A DNA stretch of 59,164 bases, from the NCBI GenBank assembly GCA_045617845.1, contig JAZLJL010000039.1, positions 1 to 59,164 on the forward strand, given 5' to 3'. This document shows, piece after piece, positions 41,849 through 52,863 of the stretch. Under the pieces are notes generated by a model. It was not told the origin of the DNA and ran no database searches. It saw only the letters and a program-made list of their open reading frames with translations. The position numbers and the translations under genes were made by a program. Every line of letters begins with the position of its first letter. Within the stretch, counting starts at the first letter, position 1. The DNA is from UBA1181 sp045617845 (lineage in GTDB: Bacteria > Bacteroidota > Bacteroidia > Bacteroidales > Paludibacteraceae).

Positions 41849-44140
41849 ATGGACGACAAAAAATACGAAATCTATAACGACACACTAACCATAACAGAAG
41901 GAATCCAGGTGGTCTCTAAAAACACAATCAAAGGAATTCCTACAGAAGTAACGAAAATAGTGATGTCAAACACGGTAAAGGAAATCGCTCCCAAATCATT
42001 CGAAAACCTAGGACAAATTAAAAGCGTGACCTTATCGAAAGGGCTTGAGGTCATAGGAGACAATGCGTTTAACGGCTGCAGAAATTTGGAGGACATACAA
42101 TTACCGGATGGTCTGAAGGGAATAGGAGCAAGCGCCTTTGCGAACTGTAAATCACTGGCATGCATAAACCTACCTAAAAGCATAGAGGATCTAAATAAAA
42201 ACGCATTCTACGGGTGCGAGAGCCTTCAATCGGTCGTTTATGATGAAATAGTTTTAGGCAACATACATCAAGATGTATTCGAAGGGACTCCGTTTTTGAA
42301 AAAACTTAGGGATAAAAATCCTATGGTTGTGATAGGAAGCATTCTCATCGACGCAAAGGAATGCATAGGGGATGTGACCATTCCAAACAACGTGACAGAA
42401 ATCGCGGCAGGTGCGTTCAATCAAAACATGAAGTTGACCAGCGTCACCATACCAGACTCGGTAAAAACTATCAGCCACTCCGTATTCGAAGGCTGTACGA
42501 ACCTAAAGAAAGTGACATTGCCAGACAAATTAGAAGTCATCCCTGAAAACATTTTCCTAGGTTGCCAATCACTTATGGAAATTAAAATGCCACAAACCGT
42601 TGTCAGAATTTTAGGGAATGCGTTCACAGGCACACCTTGGTTGGAAAGACAAAAGGACGGAGAAGAAGCTGTCATCATAGAAGGATGGGTTGTAGACGGA
42701 CACGCTTGCCAAGGGGATATACATATCAAGGGAACAAAAGGCATTTCTGGTGGAGCGTTCGAAGGCAACATGAATATCACAAGCGTAACCATTGACGAAG
42801 GATGTGAAGAAATAGGAGAGAAAGCTTTCAAGAATTGCCTCATTTTAAAAGACATAACACTTCCCCAAAGGATGAAAGGAATAGGATGCTCCGCATTCGA
42901 AAGATGTGAAAGCCTTGAAACGATTAAGATGCCGGAAGGTATCGAAACAATCGAGCGCAACACATTTAATTGCTGCTTTTCGTTAAAGGACATAAATCTT
43001 CCGCAATCATTAAAAAGAATTAGGAGAAGGGCGTTTTACGGATGCGATGGATTAGATAAACTTAATATCAACAACACCGTAGAAAAAGAGGATGGTTATT
43101 TAGAGATGCCAGAACAGGAGATAAAGCGCCACGTGCTTAAGGCAGACCAAAATTTTGCCATTTCACCGTACACATACAAAGACAGGGAAGATATCTACGT
43201 GGCAAACATTATAGGCGACGTGGAGATAATATGTCTCGGGGCATTTGAAAATTGCGTCAACTTAAAGAAAGTCATATTCCCGAATTGTCTGAAACGTATT
43301 GAAAACAATGCGTTCCATGGTTGTAAAAATCTCGAAGACATACAACTACCTAGTGGATTGGAAGTAATAGGTGAATTGGCGTTCAGTTCAACAAAAATAA
43401 AAAAAGTGGTATTGCCCGATAGCATAAAAGAAATAGAAAGGGAAACATTCAGAGAATGCGACGAACTAACAGCCATTCAATTGCCGAAAAGCATAAAAAC
43501 AATAAAGCATTTCGCTTTCGCGGAATGTAAACAATTAAAACAAATCAACCTTCCTGAAGGAGTGACCTCACTAGGGGATAACGTGTTTTCACAATGCGAA
43601 AATATAGAAAAGATAACAATACCGGACTCAGTAAAATGGATAGGTGAAAATTGTTTCCAAAAATGTCTGTCGCTAAGAAAGATAATATTACCGGAATCCC
43701 TAACAAAGATAAAAGACGGCACATTCAAAAATTGTGAGTCATTAGATAGCATAGAAATTCCGGACGATGTAAAAAGGATAGAAAGCGAAGCGTTTTACGG
43801 ATGCAAGGAATTAAAAGCTGTCAAGCTACCTTCACATCTAGAAAAAATTGAATATCAAGCATTCGGCAAATGCAATAAATATAAAATGCCGAAAGAAATC
43901 AACAATGTAAAAATAAACAAAGATGCATACAACATTAGTCTTTCGACAAGAATTAAAAATTTCACAGACAAGCATGCGATACTAGTAGGTATAATAAACT
44001 TATTCATTATCATCTTTGTAATAACAATACCTTTCAAGGGTATAAAGTCAGCATTACCGGTAGCAGTAATAGTTACAGTTATCTTAGTCGTCTTATTAAC
44101 CATAAAAGTAATAAGAGGATTTAAAAACAGTTCTAAATAA
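41849..44140 (+). CDS. BspA-like leucine-rich-repeat protein with C-terminal membrane helices
   Basis: 763 residues from the ATG at 41849; the longer frame begins with TTG. Almost the whole protein (about 20-690) is made of 23-residue LRR_5 repeats (pattern L-x-I-x-LP-xx-L-x-x-I-G-xx-AF-xx-C), as in BspA and Treponema surface LRR proteins. Unusually there is no signal peptide. Two hydrophobic helices sit at the C-terminus (about 708-725 and 733-752), so the repeats may face the cytoplasm or be inserted by a tail-anchor route. AT-richer codon use than the neighbouring envelope genes. Confidence 0.85.
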   Translation: MDDKKYEIYNDTLTITEGIQVVSKNTIKGIPTEVTKIVMSNTVKEIAPKSFENLGQIKSVTLSKGLEVIGDNAFNGCRNLEDIQLPDGLKGIGASAFANCKSLACINLPKSIEDLNKNAFYGCESLQSVVYDEIVLGNIHQDVFEGTPFLKKLRDKNPMVVIGSILIDAKECIGDVTIPNNVTEIAAGAFNQNMKLTSVTIPDSVKTISHSVFEGCTNLKKVTLPDKLEVIPENIFLGCQSLMEIKMPQTVVRILGNAFTGTPWLERQKDGEEAVIIEGWVVDGHACQGDIHIKGTKGISGGAFEGNMNITSVTIDEGCEEIGEKAFKNCLILKDITLPQRMKGIGCSAFERCESLETIKMPEGIETIERNTFNCCFSLKDINLPQSLKRIRRRAFYGCDGLDKLNINNTVEKEDGYLEMPEQEIKRHVLKADQNFAISPYTYKDREDIYVANIIGDVEIICLGAFENCVNLKKVIFPNCLKRIENNAFHGCKNLEDIQLPSGLEVIGELAFSSTKIKKVVLPDSIKEIERETFRECDELTAIQLPKSIKTIKHFAFAECKQLKQINLPEGVTSLGDNVFSQCENIEKITIPDSVKWIGENCFQKCLSLRKIILPESLTKIKDGTFKNCESLDSIEIPDDVKRIESEAFYGCKELKAVKLPSHLEKIEYQAFGKCNKYKMPKEINNVKINKDAYNISLSTRIKNFTDKHAILVGIINLFIIIFVITIPFKGIKSALPVAVIVTVILVVLLTIKVIRGFKNSSK

Positions 44141-44176
44141 AAAAGGATTAAAACAAGGGGAAAAAGACAATAGGGT

Positions 44177-46030
44177 TTATTTATCGTCAGGAGAAATCCA
44201 TTCCCAAAGTTTTCGATAAAAAGAATGATGGGTAAGCGTAGCAGAGTCACCAACAATCATGAGTTTCATTCTGGCACGGGTCATGGCGACATTCATTCTA
44301 CGAAGTTCACCCAAAAAGCCAATGGACCCATCCTCGTTAGAACGCACAAGACTGATCATGACCACATCTCGTTCCTGCCCCTGGAAACCATCAACCGTAT
44401 TAATGGTAATTAATTTACGGAAAGGCTTCAAAGCCTTGTTTTGTTTCAACAAATGGCGAAGGAAATAAACCTGAGCCTTATAAGGAGAAATAACACCAAA
44501 ATCGATTCGTTCGTCAAGAATCCTATGCGAGCCAATTTTTTCGATGAATTGAGAAAGAAGTGTCATAAGGAGTTCGCCTTCCATCTTATTAACCCTACCT
44601 GCAGTATGAGAAATATAGTCTTCGGTAAAGGAAAAATTAGACGTGTCGATCCATTCCAAAGGTTCTTCAAAATCGAGTATTCCACGGCATTTCACCTCTT
44701 CGGCGGCATGTAGTTTGCCATCATAGAACCAATCGGACGAGAAACGCATAATGCGCTCATTCATACGATATTGAACATTCAAAAATGAAACAACTTCAGG
44801 TTTAGAAGCAACGATCTTTTCCATTAAAGTACGAGACAAACCAGCACGTTCAGCTTCAAAGCACTTTATGGTAGGAGGCAATTGTTGGTGATCGCCAGCG
44901 AAAATGACACGATGGGACTTACAAATAGGGATCCAACAAGCAGCCTCTAAAGCTTGGGCAGCCTCATCAATAAAAAGCGATTGAAAAGACCGACCATACA
45001 AAAGAGAATTTGCGGCACCGACTAAAGTACAAGCAATAACACGGGATTCCGCAAAAAGGCTTTCTCGTATCTCAAGTTCCAAAGCCTCAGCCTTCTCCTT
45101 GATGGCATGTGCCTTATCTTTGTTAGAACGATATAAATCGCGGACAGCCTTACGCATTCCCCACAAAGTATCGTACATAGGATGAGCTTCAAATCGACGT
45201 TCATAGGTATAAGAGAACATGTCATCATCAACACGCGCTGGATTTCCGATACGCAAAACATTCACTCCCCTATCTGCTAACTGCTTGGAGATCCAATCAA
45301 CCGCCATATTGCTTTGAGCGCAAACCAACACCTGATTCTCACGACGAAGGGTTTCATAAATCGCCTCCACTAATGTGGTTGTCTTACCTGTTCCAGGAGG
45401 TCCATGAACGATAGCGACATCCTTGGCGCGAAGCGTTAAGTTAATCGCAGACTCCTGAGAAGAATTCAACCAAGGGAAACGAATCGGAGAAAAGGAGAAA
45501 AAAGAGGCTGGCTTATTGCCTAAAAGTATTTCACGCAAATCAAACAAACGACCATCTTTAGCTTGAATCACACGGTCCAAAGCATTGAACATAGCGACAT
45601 ATGAACTCTCATCGAAACTAAGTTCCACACCCAAACGAGCACAAGACTCAAGACGGAGGAGCGCTTCTCGATTAGGTAAAACTAAAACAAGAGTATTGGT
45701 AGTTGAATAAGATACTTGTGCGCAAACATTCAAAGGAATGAAATCTCCATTCAGACTCATTGAGAAAAAAGAGACATCTTTGCCATATTCAAAATGGTCA
45801 TCCTCTTCTTCTTCCTTGCAAGAAGAAGTCACCTCCAAGACAAACTGATTCAAGGAATTGAAATAAGACTTACCTAAAGACAAAGGGAAACGACAAATAC
45901 CAGCAGAAATTTTTTTCTCAATAGAAGAAGCAGCGGACTGAACATTAAAAGAATCCTTATCGAACTCATACTCCTTACGCAATAGTTCCCTATGCTTCAG
46001 AAGAGATAAAACAGAAACTGAATTCGACAT
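44177..46030 (-). CDS. Superfamily 1 DNA/RNA helicase (DNA2/NAM7, Upf1-like)
   Basis: A 617-residue ATP-dependent helicase resembling IGHMBP2/Upf1. Motif I GPPGTGKTTT, motif II FIDEAAQALE, motif III GDHQQLPPTIK, motif IV QYRMNERIM, motif V TVDGFQGQERDVV and motif VI NVAMTRARMKL are all present. The N-terminal 190 residues form the beta-barrel region of the family. The start at 46030 is preferred because the longer frame to 46075 runs through the terminator of the previous gene. Substrate (DNA or RNA) cannot be told. Confidence 0.93.
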   Translation of the reverse strand: MSNSVSVLSLLKHRELLRKEYEFDKDSFNVQSAASSIEKKISAGICRFPLSLGKSYFNSLNQFVLEVTSSCKEEEEDDHFEYGKDVSFFSMSLNGDFIPLNVCAQVSYSTTNTLVLVLPNREALLRLESCARLGVELSFDESSYVAMFNALDRVIQAKDGRLFDLREILLGNKPASFFSFSPIRFPWLNSSQESAINLTLRAKDVAIVHGPPGTGKTTTLVEAIYETLRRENQVLVCAQSNMAVDWISKQLADRGVNVLRIGNPARVDDDMFSYTYERRFEAHPMYDTLWGMRKAVRDLYRSNKDKAHAIKEKAEALELEIRESLFAESRVIACTLVGAANSLLYGRSFQSLFIDEAAQALEAACWIPICKSHRVIFAGDHQQLPPTIKCFEAERAGLSRTLMEKIVASKPEVVSFLNVQYRMNERIMRFSSDWFYDGKLHAAEEVKCRGILDFEEPLEWIDTSNFSFTEDYISHTAGRVNKMEGELLMTLLSQFIEKIGSHRILDERIDFGVISPYKAQVYFLRHLLKQNKALKPFRKLITINTVDGFQGQERDVVMISLVRSNEDGSIGFLGELRRMNVAMTRARMKLMIVGDSATLTHHSFYRKLWEWISPDDK

Positions 46031-46040
46031 AACAGAAACA

Positions 46041-46071
46041 AAAAAAAGAAGACCGCCCATAAGCGGTCTTC
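46041..46071 (-). terminator. Intrinsic terminator of the 2257-residue surface protein gene
   Basis: Nine-bp perfect stem GAAGACCGC / GCGGTCTTC with a 6-base loop, followed on the minus strand by seven T. It separates the giant gene from the helicase gene. Confidence 0.9.
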
Positions 46072-46089
46072 CCATTAATATCAGAAAAA

Positions 46090-49000
46090 TTATTTTCTCA
46101 AATAAACGACCTCAATTGTACCTCTGAAGGTGACACCATTGATAACGGCCTTATAGAAGAACACTCCTGGATCAACCATACGACCATTGTAATCGGTACC
46201 ATCCCAACCATTCATGCCCTCAAATACCTTTTGACCGTATCTGTCAAAGATAACCACCTCACGTTTCTCAAGGAAAATATCATTAAGGCCATCCTTTTGG
46301 AACGGAGTGAAGGCAGTAGGAACATGAGTCAAGACATCAATCTTATACAAGTTGGAAGGGACAGCAGGGCAAACACCATCACCAACCAAGACGTAATAGA
46401 ATGATGAATCAAGAGGATAGAAAGAGTAAGAAGTATGCAATTCCTCGAAATCACCGTACATCAAAGAATCGATAAATTCTGGATCAAGTTCTTTCGTAAG
46501 ATTTCCATCAAAATCAAAACCAATCGTATCACCATCGAAACCATCCACAACCTTATACCATGAATAGAATACCGGAACGAAATGGTTGGTGTTGACAGAC
46601 AATGTGACCTCATCACCGACGAAGCAACGAGTCACTCCACGAGGATTAGTTGAAAGAATCAACGAATCAGGATTGAAACGTTCATGCATGAAGAGCAGAA
46701 CGCTATCCCTTCTAAACACTTTATAATCACGCCAAGCCTGCAGATTCTCCACAGAACCGGCGACAGCAAGACTATCCTCCACAGAACACAACGTATCGTT
46801 ACAAGTAGCATACAAGCTATTGTTACTCAAAGTTCTACCGCAAGCATTCTCGGCGAAGTAATAAACCGGAACCAAAGAATCAGAATAAGGCACCGGTGAA
46901 TTAGGTATATAATCCGCAGTATCCAATACCCAACCAGTCTTTGTGATATAAGCACCCATAGGATCCACACAAACATTAGTAATACTATCAATGTCATGAA
47001 GATTAATGGAATCATCCTCACAAAGAGGCATAGCCAAAGAATTCAAATTAATACGTGGCTTTTCGTTAATGCTCAAATATGCATAAGCGGTATCGGTACA
47101 ACGAGTGGTCGTATCCATTACGACAAACACATAATTACCAGACTGAGAATACCTATTCAAATGAGTCTTAGCAGCTAAGATACTATCACCTATAGCCTTG
47201 TTCGAGCTAGAGAATAAATGATAATAGGTATATCTGTTATCACTATAAACCAAGTTAGAAGGGCTGATGCTTTCACGATAGCAATCATAGACATATGTAC
47301 CTGGAATATGACGGATACCAGTTCTATTATAAGTCTCCAACTGAATATCACCCTTCGCGTAACGAACTTCATTGGACCAAACATCGATATACGAAGAGTC
47401 TGTAGTGATACAGATACTAACATCCTTTGTAGTAAGTCCGACAATGCTGTCAGGAATCATCACACGAGCAGTCATCTTAACACTATCACGGTTACCGCAC
47501 TTATCAGCAGAGTATACCCAAATATCAGTATCTTCAGTTATAATGACACCAGGAGCCGGCTCTTGCCAGAAAGTGATATCCTCTTTGTCCGTACATGCAT
47601 CTGTCACATAATTAGGGAAGAGATAAGTAATGGAAGGAACAGCCATCATACACTTCTTCAAATTAGAAGCCATTACGGTATCAAACCAGTTTTCAGGAAG
47701 TTCAAATTTAGGAGCGACAGAATCGACTATTAGGACAACCTGAGTATATGGAGCACTCACATTACCGCACTTATCCTCCGCAACCCATGTACGCCAAATC
47801 GTGTAATTGTTATAAGCACAATCATGTACATCCGTAGAACGATTGCTTTGGTGTGACTTAGTGATTTTAATCTCATCCTTAGAAGAACAATTATCAGAGG
47901 CGTCAATAACGACATCTTCCATCGCCAAAGCGATATCAATCAAAGAATCCTGATCGCAAGCGATTCTAATTGTATCGAAAACGTTATGGATTGTCGGAGC
48001 AGTCACATCCTTGATGGTAAATGTTTGATCACAAGACTCGTCATGATTACGGACATCGGTCACATAATAAGTACGGACCAAAGTGTAATCGCATGGAGCC
48101 TCACCCACCTCATGCTCTTCGTAACGGAAAGTACCTTCTTTGTATTTAGCCATATCGGAAATACTACCACCTGCGGCAACGAAATCCTCAAACGTCGCAT
48201 ATGGAGTAGGAATTTCCCCATAACACTCGTAATCGATACCTTCTAATTCAGGACATTCCAAGACAGGTGGAACCATATCGACGATATCGACGATTTGTTT
48301 ACACTCCTTCTCGTCTCCAAAGACATAGACGAACTTCCAAGTGACGGCGGTCATACCAATCTCATAATTTGCGGTACTATCAAGACCATCAGAACGTCTG
48401 AAAGAGATATCAGCGGCATTACAATTATCGATTATAATTTGAGGTTTAACCAGGCCAGCCAACTTAACTTCCTCCGCTGTCGCATAGAATGAGTCGAGCA
48501 AGTTCACCCTAACCGTATCTTGCAACGTAGAACAATCGAACAGTTTCGTCTTAACGGTAACAGACTTCTCGCAAGAATCTTTCATCAAACCTTTCTGGTC
48601 TACGAAAATCCAACGGATGTAAGTCGTACCAAGAGGGAAGTCCTGAGAGTCCCAAACAATAGGGTTTCCGGAATCATCAGTCACCAACTCACCATTGAAG
48701 CGGCGTTCGATTCTAGGAACGATACTATCGTCATCACACATATCATAAGCAGTAGGGAACTTCATGTATTTGCTCAAAGAATCCGCACTCAAAGAGCAAA
48801 GTCCAGGATCAATAGTGACGTCAACATGTGAATTCGTATCACAATTCTCCATAAGGAGCGCAACAGAATCGACTACGGTCACAAACATAAAGCAGGAATC
48901 CTGATTGCCCGCCTTATCGGTAAACAGCCAAACAATCTTATGCGTTTCCGTAGGATATGTAGCTGTCTTTAACTCATCATTACGATAAATGAAGATGGAA

Positions 49001-52000
49001 CTATCCTTTTGCTTAACATAAGCGATAATCTCAGGATATAAATCGCCGTCACAAACATCATGCACTACCAATTCAGGGAGTTCCAAAGCAGAGTAAGGGA
49101 CCTCGCAAGAATCCTTCGCATATACATCCTTTTCTGGATCTTCACAAACATCAGTCAAATCCGGAGGTGTATTATCTACCACACTCAAATGGGTAATACA
49201 GCTGTCGTAATCACCCTTACCATTATCAAAATACCAAATCAAGAGATGATGACCACGAGGGATAGAATCGATGACACAAGATGGAATCTCATCAAAATTA
49301 GTGACCTTCAAAGCCATCTTCTCAATCGTATCCTCCGCACAAACCGTATTGAACTCGCCATTTCGGTGTTGAACCCTTTTGAGAGGTACAGAATCAGCAG
49401 CGGTAAAGACGCTAGCACATTCCAAGACAATGGTAGAGTCTGTTACCTGGTAGGCACTATCCAAATACAAAATTCTACGCACAGAAAATGGATAGATAAT
49501 AGTATCGTAATCCTTAGACAAAGCAGAGCTCAAACCTAAGTTGTCATACTCATAAGGAGTACCCGAGCAAGCGTCATAGGTATACTTCGTTTCACAGAAG
49601 AAAGAGACCTTAGCCCTAGGAATCTTATCATAAGAATTGTATGGGCTAGGCGCCAAACAATTATTCGGATCCACATAAAGAGTAGCATCATCCGGACATT
49701 CGAACGGAACAGGCCATGGATTAGAGGAAATAATGATTTCCTGTGAACAAAGCACCGTATCATATCGCTGCGTGTCAAAATTCAAATAATCACTGCTAAA
49801 CTGATAATAGACAGTAGTCAAACCGATAGGGAAACGATGCTTCAATAACTCTTCCTCTGAAATGATGGAATCAGTCGCTACAGCAACAGTATCACCCTTA
49901 TCATCCACGCAGATACCAGAGAACCAGATGGTAAGTTTAGTCGTCGAACAATAATTCGAATCCGCCTGCGGAATCGTCAATAAATCAGCCAAGGAATATT
50001 GAGTATCCGGATTAACGGTACTTTGGGCCTGAGCAGAAGCGTATTTATACTCTCTGTTAGGGTTTCTATTGACGTGAGTTCGAATGGTATTGATACTAGA
50101 ACACCTGAACATATCAGCGCCATTCTTCACTGAAACCCGACTACGACAATACATCGCATTCCCAGAAGGGTCAGCGAAACGCCAAAGGATGAAAGTAGTA
50201 CCGACTTCATATTCATCGTTCAAGTCTTTATCCATTGTGTAGAGCGTCGTGTCGACCCCAGGGTCAGCAGACAAATCCTTAGCGGAACGACCCGCATAGA
50301 CACCCGTCACATAAATAGTAGTATCCGTGAAAGACAAATCACGAAGGACAGGTATCTCTATATCAATGTTCTCACCTGGTTTAGCGACACAGCTATCTTC
50401 AGGAGTAACATCCACGGAATAATCCTTCACCAATTTACAATCCACCACCGCAGAGAACGTATCCAACATACTTAACGTAAAGGAACATGATGCGGATTTA
50501 CCACAACCGTCAACAAGGTTGTAGGTAACCTCACCTTTTCCTGCAAAGAGAGTCAAAGCTGTTTTGGATTTATCCTCAATCTGAGCCCTATGTAACGTGT
50601 AAGTCGAATCAAAGCTATGGATACCCTCTGATGCGACATAATGGATATGCACGTTCAAATCAGGATCGTCGTCACAGCTAGTCTCATAATGAGGGATAGG
50701 TAAATAAATCGTCGAATCCAATTGGCCTTCCTTTAAATAATAGGTGGAAGGTTCCGACAACTTACTACAATCGATGGTAGGCGCATCGGTGGAATGGATT
50801 GTGAACAAATCATTCAAAGTAGCCTTACATACACCATTCACGACCTCCAAATCAACAGGGAAGGAAGCTTCGACCGAATTACAGAGAGCCGTCTTGTCAT
50901 ATCCGTCGATATGGATAACACTATCAATCATAGTGGCACCCGTGAAATTCCAAGTGTACCCCATGACATCCTCCTTATGCTGAAGGATAATGGTATCGGA
51001 AGACTTAGCCACACAAATGGTATCCTCGCCCCGCTTAGTCACAAAATTCAAACGAGAAATATCAGGTTGGTCATACAACCATAAATTAACTTCATTTTTC
51101 GTTTCATAAGCTTGTTGTAACTCACCCGTCTCTTTATTGACAATATGTGAAGTGACAGTCATCTTATATGGTTGATTCGGAATAAACATACTGCTCAACT
51201 TTGACTGCTCACTTAACACCACCAAATCAGCGGAAACACCGTTATCAGCGACATCCAAGAACACCAAAGACTCACTTTCCGGCAAACCTTCTGGCGCCTC
51301 AAGCAACCACTTAAATCCATAAGTATCACCATTTTCATGAATCCATTCAAGGTTTGTGAAATCACTCATATAGTAATGTTGTCTATGAGGGAATTGCGAG
51401 ATACAAACATTAGGATTACCTTCAATTGGAGGTGGCACGAGCGATCCACAAATTTTTCCACCCAAAGCAAACTTAACGACATTCTTCCCGTCAGAAAGAG
51501 AGTAATAGAAAACTCCTTTTTCCAACAACTTTATACTTGCATGTTCTGGGTTGCCTTGAGCATCATTTGTATAAATAATTTCATCTCGTTCCCAAGGAAC
51601 TTCCGTCTGATATGTACCATCCTTATATTTCTTCCATTGATAATGAGCATCTTTAGGGAAACCTGCGGCATGTACCTCCGCATAATCACCAACACAAGCG
51701 ATAGAAGGGTCCATACAAGCACCCACGGCCTCAGCACTAATATAGTCGACTGCAATAGTACCACATCTAGGGAATTGTTGGAAGAATGGCACAAAACCCC
51801 AATTTTTTTTCTCTCTGTTGATTGTATAAGGGAAATGACCATAATAGGTCATCTCAAAACGGAACACATTCAACTGACCTGAAACATAATTATTACTCAA
51901 CACCTGACCAAATTTATAATACGTCACTTCATTCCCATTAAATGGAATGGATTGACTAGCAATCTTTCTATTAGTCAAGTCATTATATATTTCAATGTCC

Positions 52001-52863
52001 ATCAAATCTTCTGTAGTCACACCATGGTTGGTTCGAGCATACATCTTACCTTCTGTATCAATTTCACAATTAACACCAGCCGGCAATATCAAATAGAATC
52101 GCATAAAAAAGCGATAGTCTGTATTCATGAATTGGTCAATAGGAAATTCGATAGTGAAATTTTCCCCATATCCGCCATCAGTTTTAAAGACATAAAAATT
52201 ATTGTTCGGATTTACATTCAATGAATCATCAATGTGCAAAGGAATACCAAGATCAGCCTGTGATTTTATATCACCACGCATACCATGGAATTGAATTCCC
52301 TGCTCGCTAAAATACTCTTCAAGACCACGAGGCGGAGTGGATCCCCAATCCACACTGGAATATCCATATTGAAGATTGAAATCTGTTCCTCCATAATAAT
52401 CGCCCGTTGTCGTTTGATGACAATCCTTAATTCTACAATTCTCCTTTTGCTTTATGACACCATCGAATTGCTTTTGGAATTTAATGGAATTATCTTGCAT
52501 AGCAACGGCATTCACCCGTATATACATATCAGAATTCCCCATCAAAAACGTATTTGACGGAACCAAAAGTTTTCCCTGAGACCTCCAATCACCTGTGCCC
52601 GTAGAAGACATGAGCCATTCATAAAAATAATCCAAACCGGGGATACTGTCATCTACACCAATTAATTCAAATGCAACAGGCTCCTTCGGGCAAGCTTCTG
52701 TCACGCCATTCGTAGAAATCTGCACGTTAGCAAATGGATCTCGTAGTCCTGGATCCTGTGCCCAAACAATCAACGAAGTAAATAATGAGAAAAAGAAGGC
52801 AAGAAATATCTTCACTTTTCCAAAAGAAATAATGTTCATTATATTTAGATTAATATTATTCAT
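46090..52863 (-). CDS. Giant T9SS type B surface protein
   Basis: 2257 residues with a signal peptide (about 15-36, ending IVWAQ). The long body contains many cysteine-bearing, HYR-like beta-sandwich repeats, with recurring pieces such as VWKFV/IWYFDN, GNxDSCxxxVTVVDxxxP and DVTAPTI. These are typical of gliding-associated or adhesin-like Bacteroidota proteins. The last 75 residues (VPTAFTPFQKDGLNDIF, VVIFDRYGQKVFEG, NGWDGTDYNGR, GVFFYKAVINGV) are the gliding motility-associated (type B) sorting domain, marking export through type IX secretion and probable surface retention. Single-gene unit with its own terminator. Probably an adhesin or matrix protein, by inference. Confidence 0.9.
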   Translation of the reverse strand: MNNINLNIMNIISFGKVKIFLAFFFSLFTSLIVWAQDPGLRDPFANVQISTNGVTEACPKEPVAFELIGVDDSIPGLDYFYEWLMSSTGTGDWRSQGKLLVPSNTFLMGNSDMYIRVNAVAMQDNSIKFQKQFDGVIKQKENCRIKDCHQTTTGDYYGGTDFNLQYGYSSVDWGSTPPRGLEEYFSEQGIQFHGMRGDIKSQADLGIPLHIDDSLNVNPNNNFYVFKTDGGYGENFTIEFPIDQFMNTDYRFFMRFYLILPAGVNCEIDTEGKMYARTNHGVTTEDLMDIEIYNDLTNRKIASQSIPFNGNEVTYYKFGQVLSNNYVSGQLNVFRFEMTYYGHFPYTINREKKNWGFVPFFQQFPRCGTIAVDYISAEAVGACMDPSIACVGDYAEVHAAGFPKDAHYQWKKYKDGTYQTEVPWERDEIIYTNDAQGNPEHASIKLLEKGVFYYSLSDGKNVVKFALGGKICGSLVPPPIEGNPNVCISQFPHRQHYYMSDFTNLEWIHENGDTYGFKWLLEAPEGLPESESLVFLDVADNGVSADLVVLSEQSKLSSMFIPNQPYKMTVTSHIVNKETGELQQAYETKNEVNLWLYDQPDISRLNFVTKRGEDTICVAKSSDTIILQHKEDVMGYTWNFTGATMIDSVIHIDGYDKTALCNSVEASFPVDLEVVNGVCKATLNDLFTIHSTDAPTIDCSKLSEPSTYYLKEGQLDSTIYLPIPHYETSCDDDPDLNVHIHYVASEGIHSFDSTYTLHRAQIEDKSKTALTLFAGKGEVTYNLVDGCGKSASCSFTLSMLDTFSAVVDCKLVKDYSVDVTPEDSCVAKPGENIDIEIPVLRDLSFTDTTIYVTGVYAGRSAKDLSADPGVDTTLYTMDKDLNDEYEVGTTFILWRFADPSGNAMYCRSRVSVKNGADMFRCSSINTIRTHVNRNPNREYKYASAQAQSTVNPDTQYSLADLLTIPQADSNYCSTTKLTIWFSGICVDDKGDTVAVATDSIISEEELLKHRFPIGLTTVYYQFSSDYLNFDTQRYDTVLCSQEIIISSNPWPVPFECPDDATLYVDPNNCLAPSPYNSYDKIPRAKVSFFCETKYTYDACSGTPYEYDNLGLSSALSKDYDTIIYPFSVRRILYLDSAYQVTDSTIVLECASVFTAADSVPLKRVQHRNGEFNTVCAEDTIEKMALKVTNFDEIPSCVIDSIPRGHHLLIWYFDNGKGDYDSCITHLSVVDNTPPDLTDVCEDPEKDVYAKDSCEVPYSALELPELVVHDVCDGDLYPEIIAYVKQKDSSIFIYRNDELKTATYPTETHKIVWLFTDKAGNQDSCFMFVTVVDSVALLMENCDTNSHVDVTIDPGLCSLSADSLSKYMKFPTAYDMCDDDSIVPRIERRFNGELVTDDSGNPIVWDSQDFPLGTTYIRWIFVDQKGLMKDSCEKSVTVKTKLFDCSTLQDTVRVNLLDSFYATAEEVKLAGLVKPQIIIDNCNAADISFRRSDGLDSTANYEIGMTAVTWKFVYVFGDEKECKQIVDIVDMVPPVLECPELEGIDYECYGEIPTPYATFEDFVAAGGSISDMAKYKEGTFRYEEHEVGEAPCDYTLVRTYYVTDVRNHDESCDQTFTIKDVTAPTIHNVFDTIRIACDQDSLIDIALAMEDVVIDASDNCSSKDEIKITKSHQSNRSTDVHDCAYNNYTIWRTWVAEDKCGNVSAPYTQVVLIVDSVAPKFELPENWFDTVMASNLKKCMMAVPSITYLFPNYVTDACTDKEDITFWQEPAPGVIITEDTDIWVYSADKCGNRDSVKMTARVMIPDSIVGLTTKDVSICITTDSSYIDVWSNEVRYAKGDIQLETYNRTGIRHIPGTYVYDCYRESISPSNLVYSDNRYTYYHLFSSSNKAIGDSILAAKTHLNRYSQSGNYVFVVMDTTTRCTDTAYAYLSINEKPRINLNSLAMPLCEDDSINLHDIDSITNVCVDPMGAYITKTGWVLDTADYIPNSPVPYSDSLVPVYYFAENACGRTLSNNSLYATCNDTLCSVEDSLAVAGSVENLQAWRDYKVFRRDSVLLFMHERFNPDSLILSTNPRGVTRCFVGDEVTLSVNTNHFVPVFYSWYKVVDGFDGDTIGFDFDGNLTKELDPEFIDSLMYGDFEELHTSYSFYPLDSSFYYVLVGDGVCPAVPSNLYKIDVLTHVPTAFTPFQKDGLNDIFLEKREVVIFDRYGQKVFEGMNGWDGTDYNGRMVDPGVFFYKAVINGVTFRGTIEVVYLRK

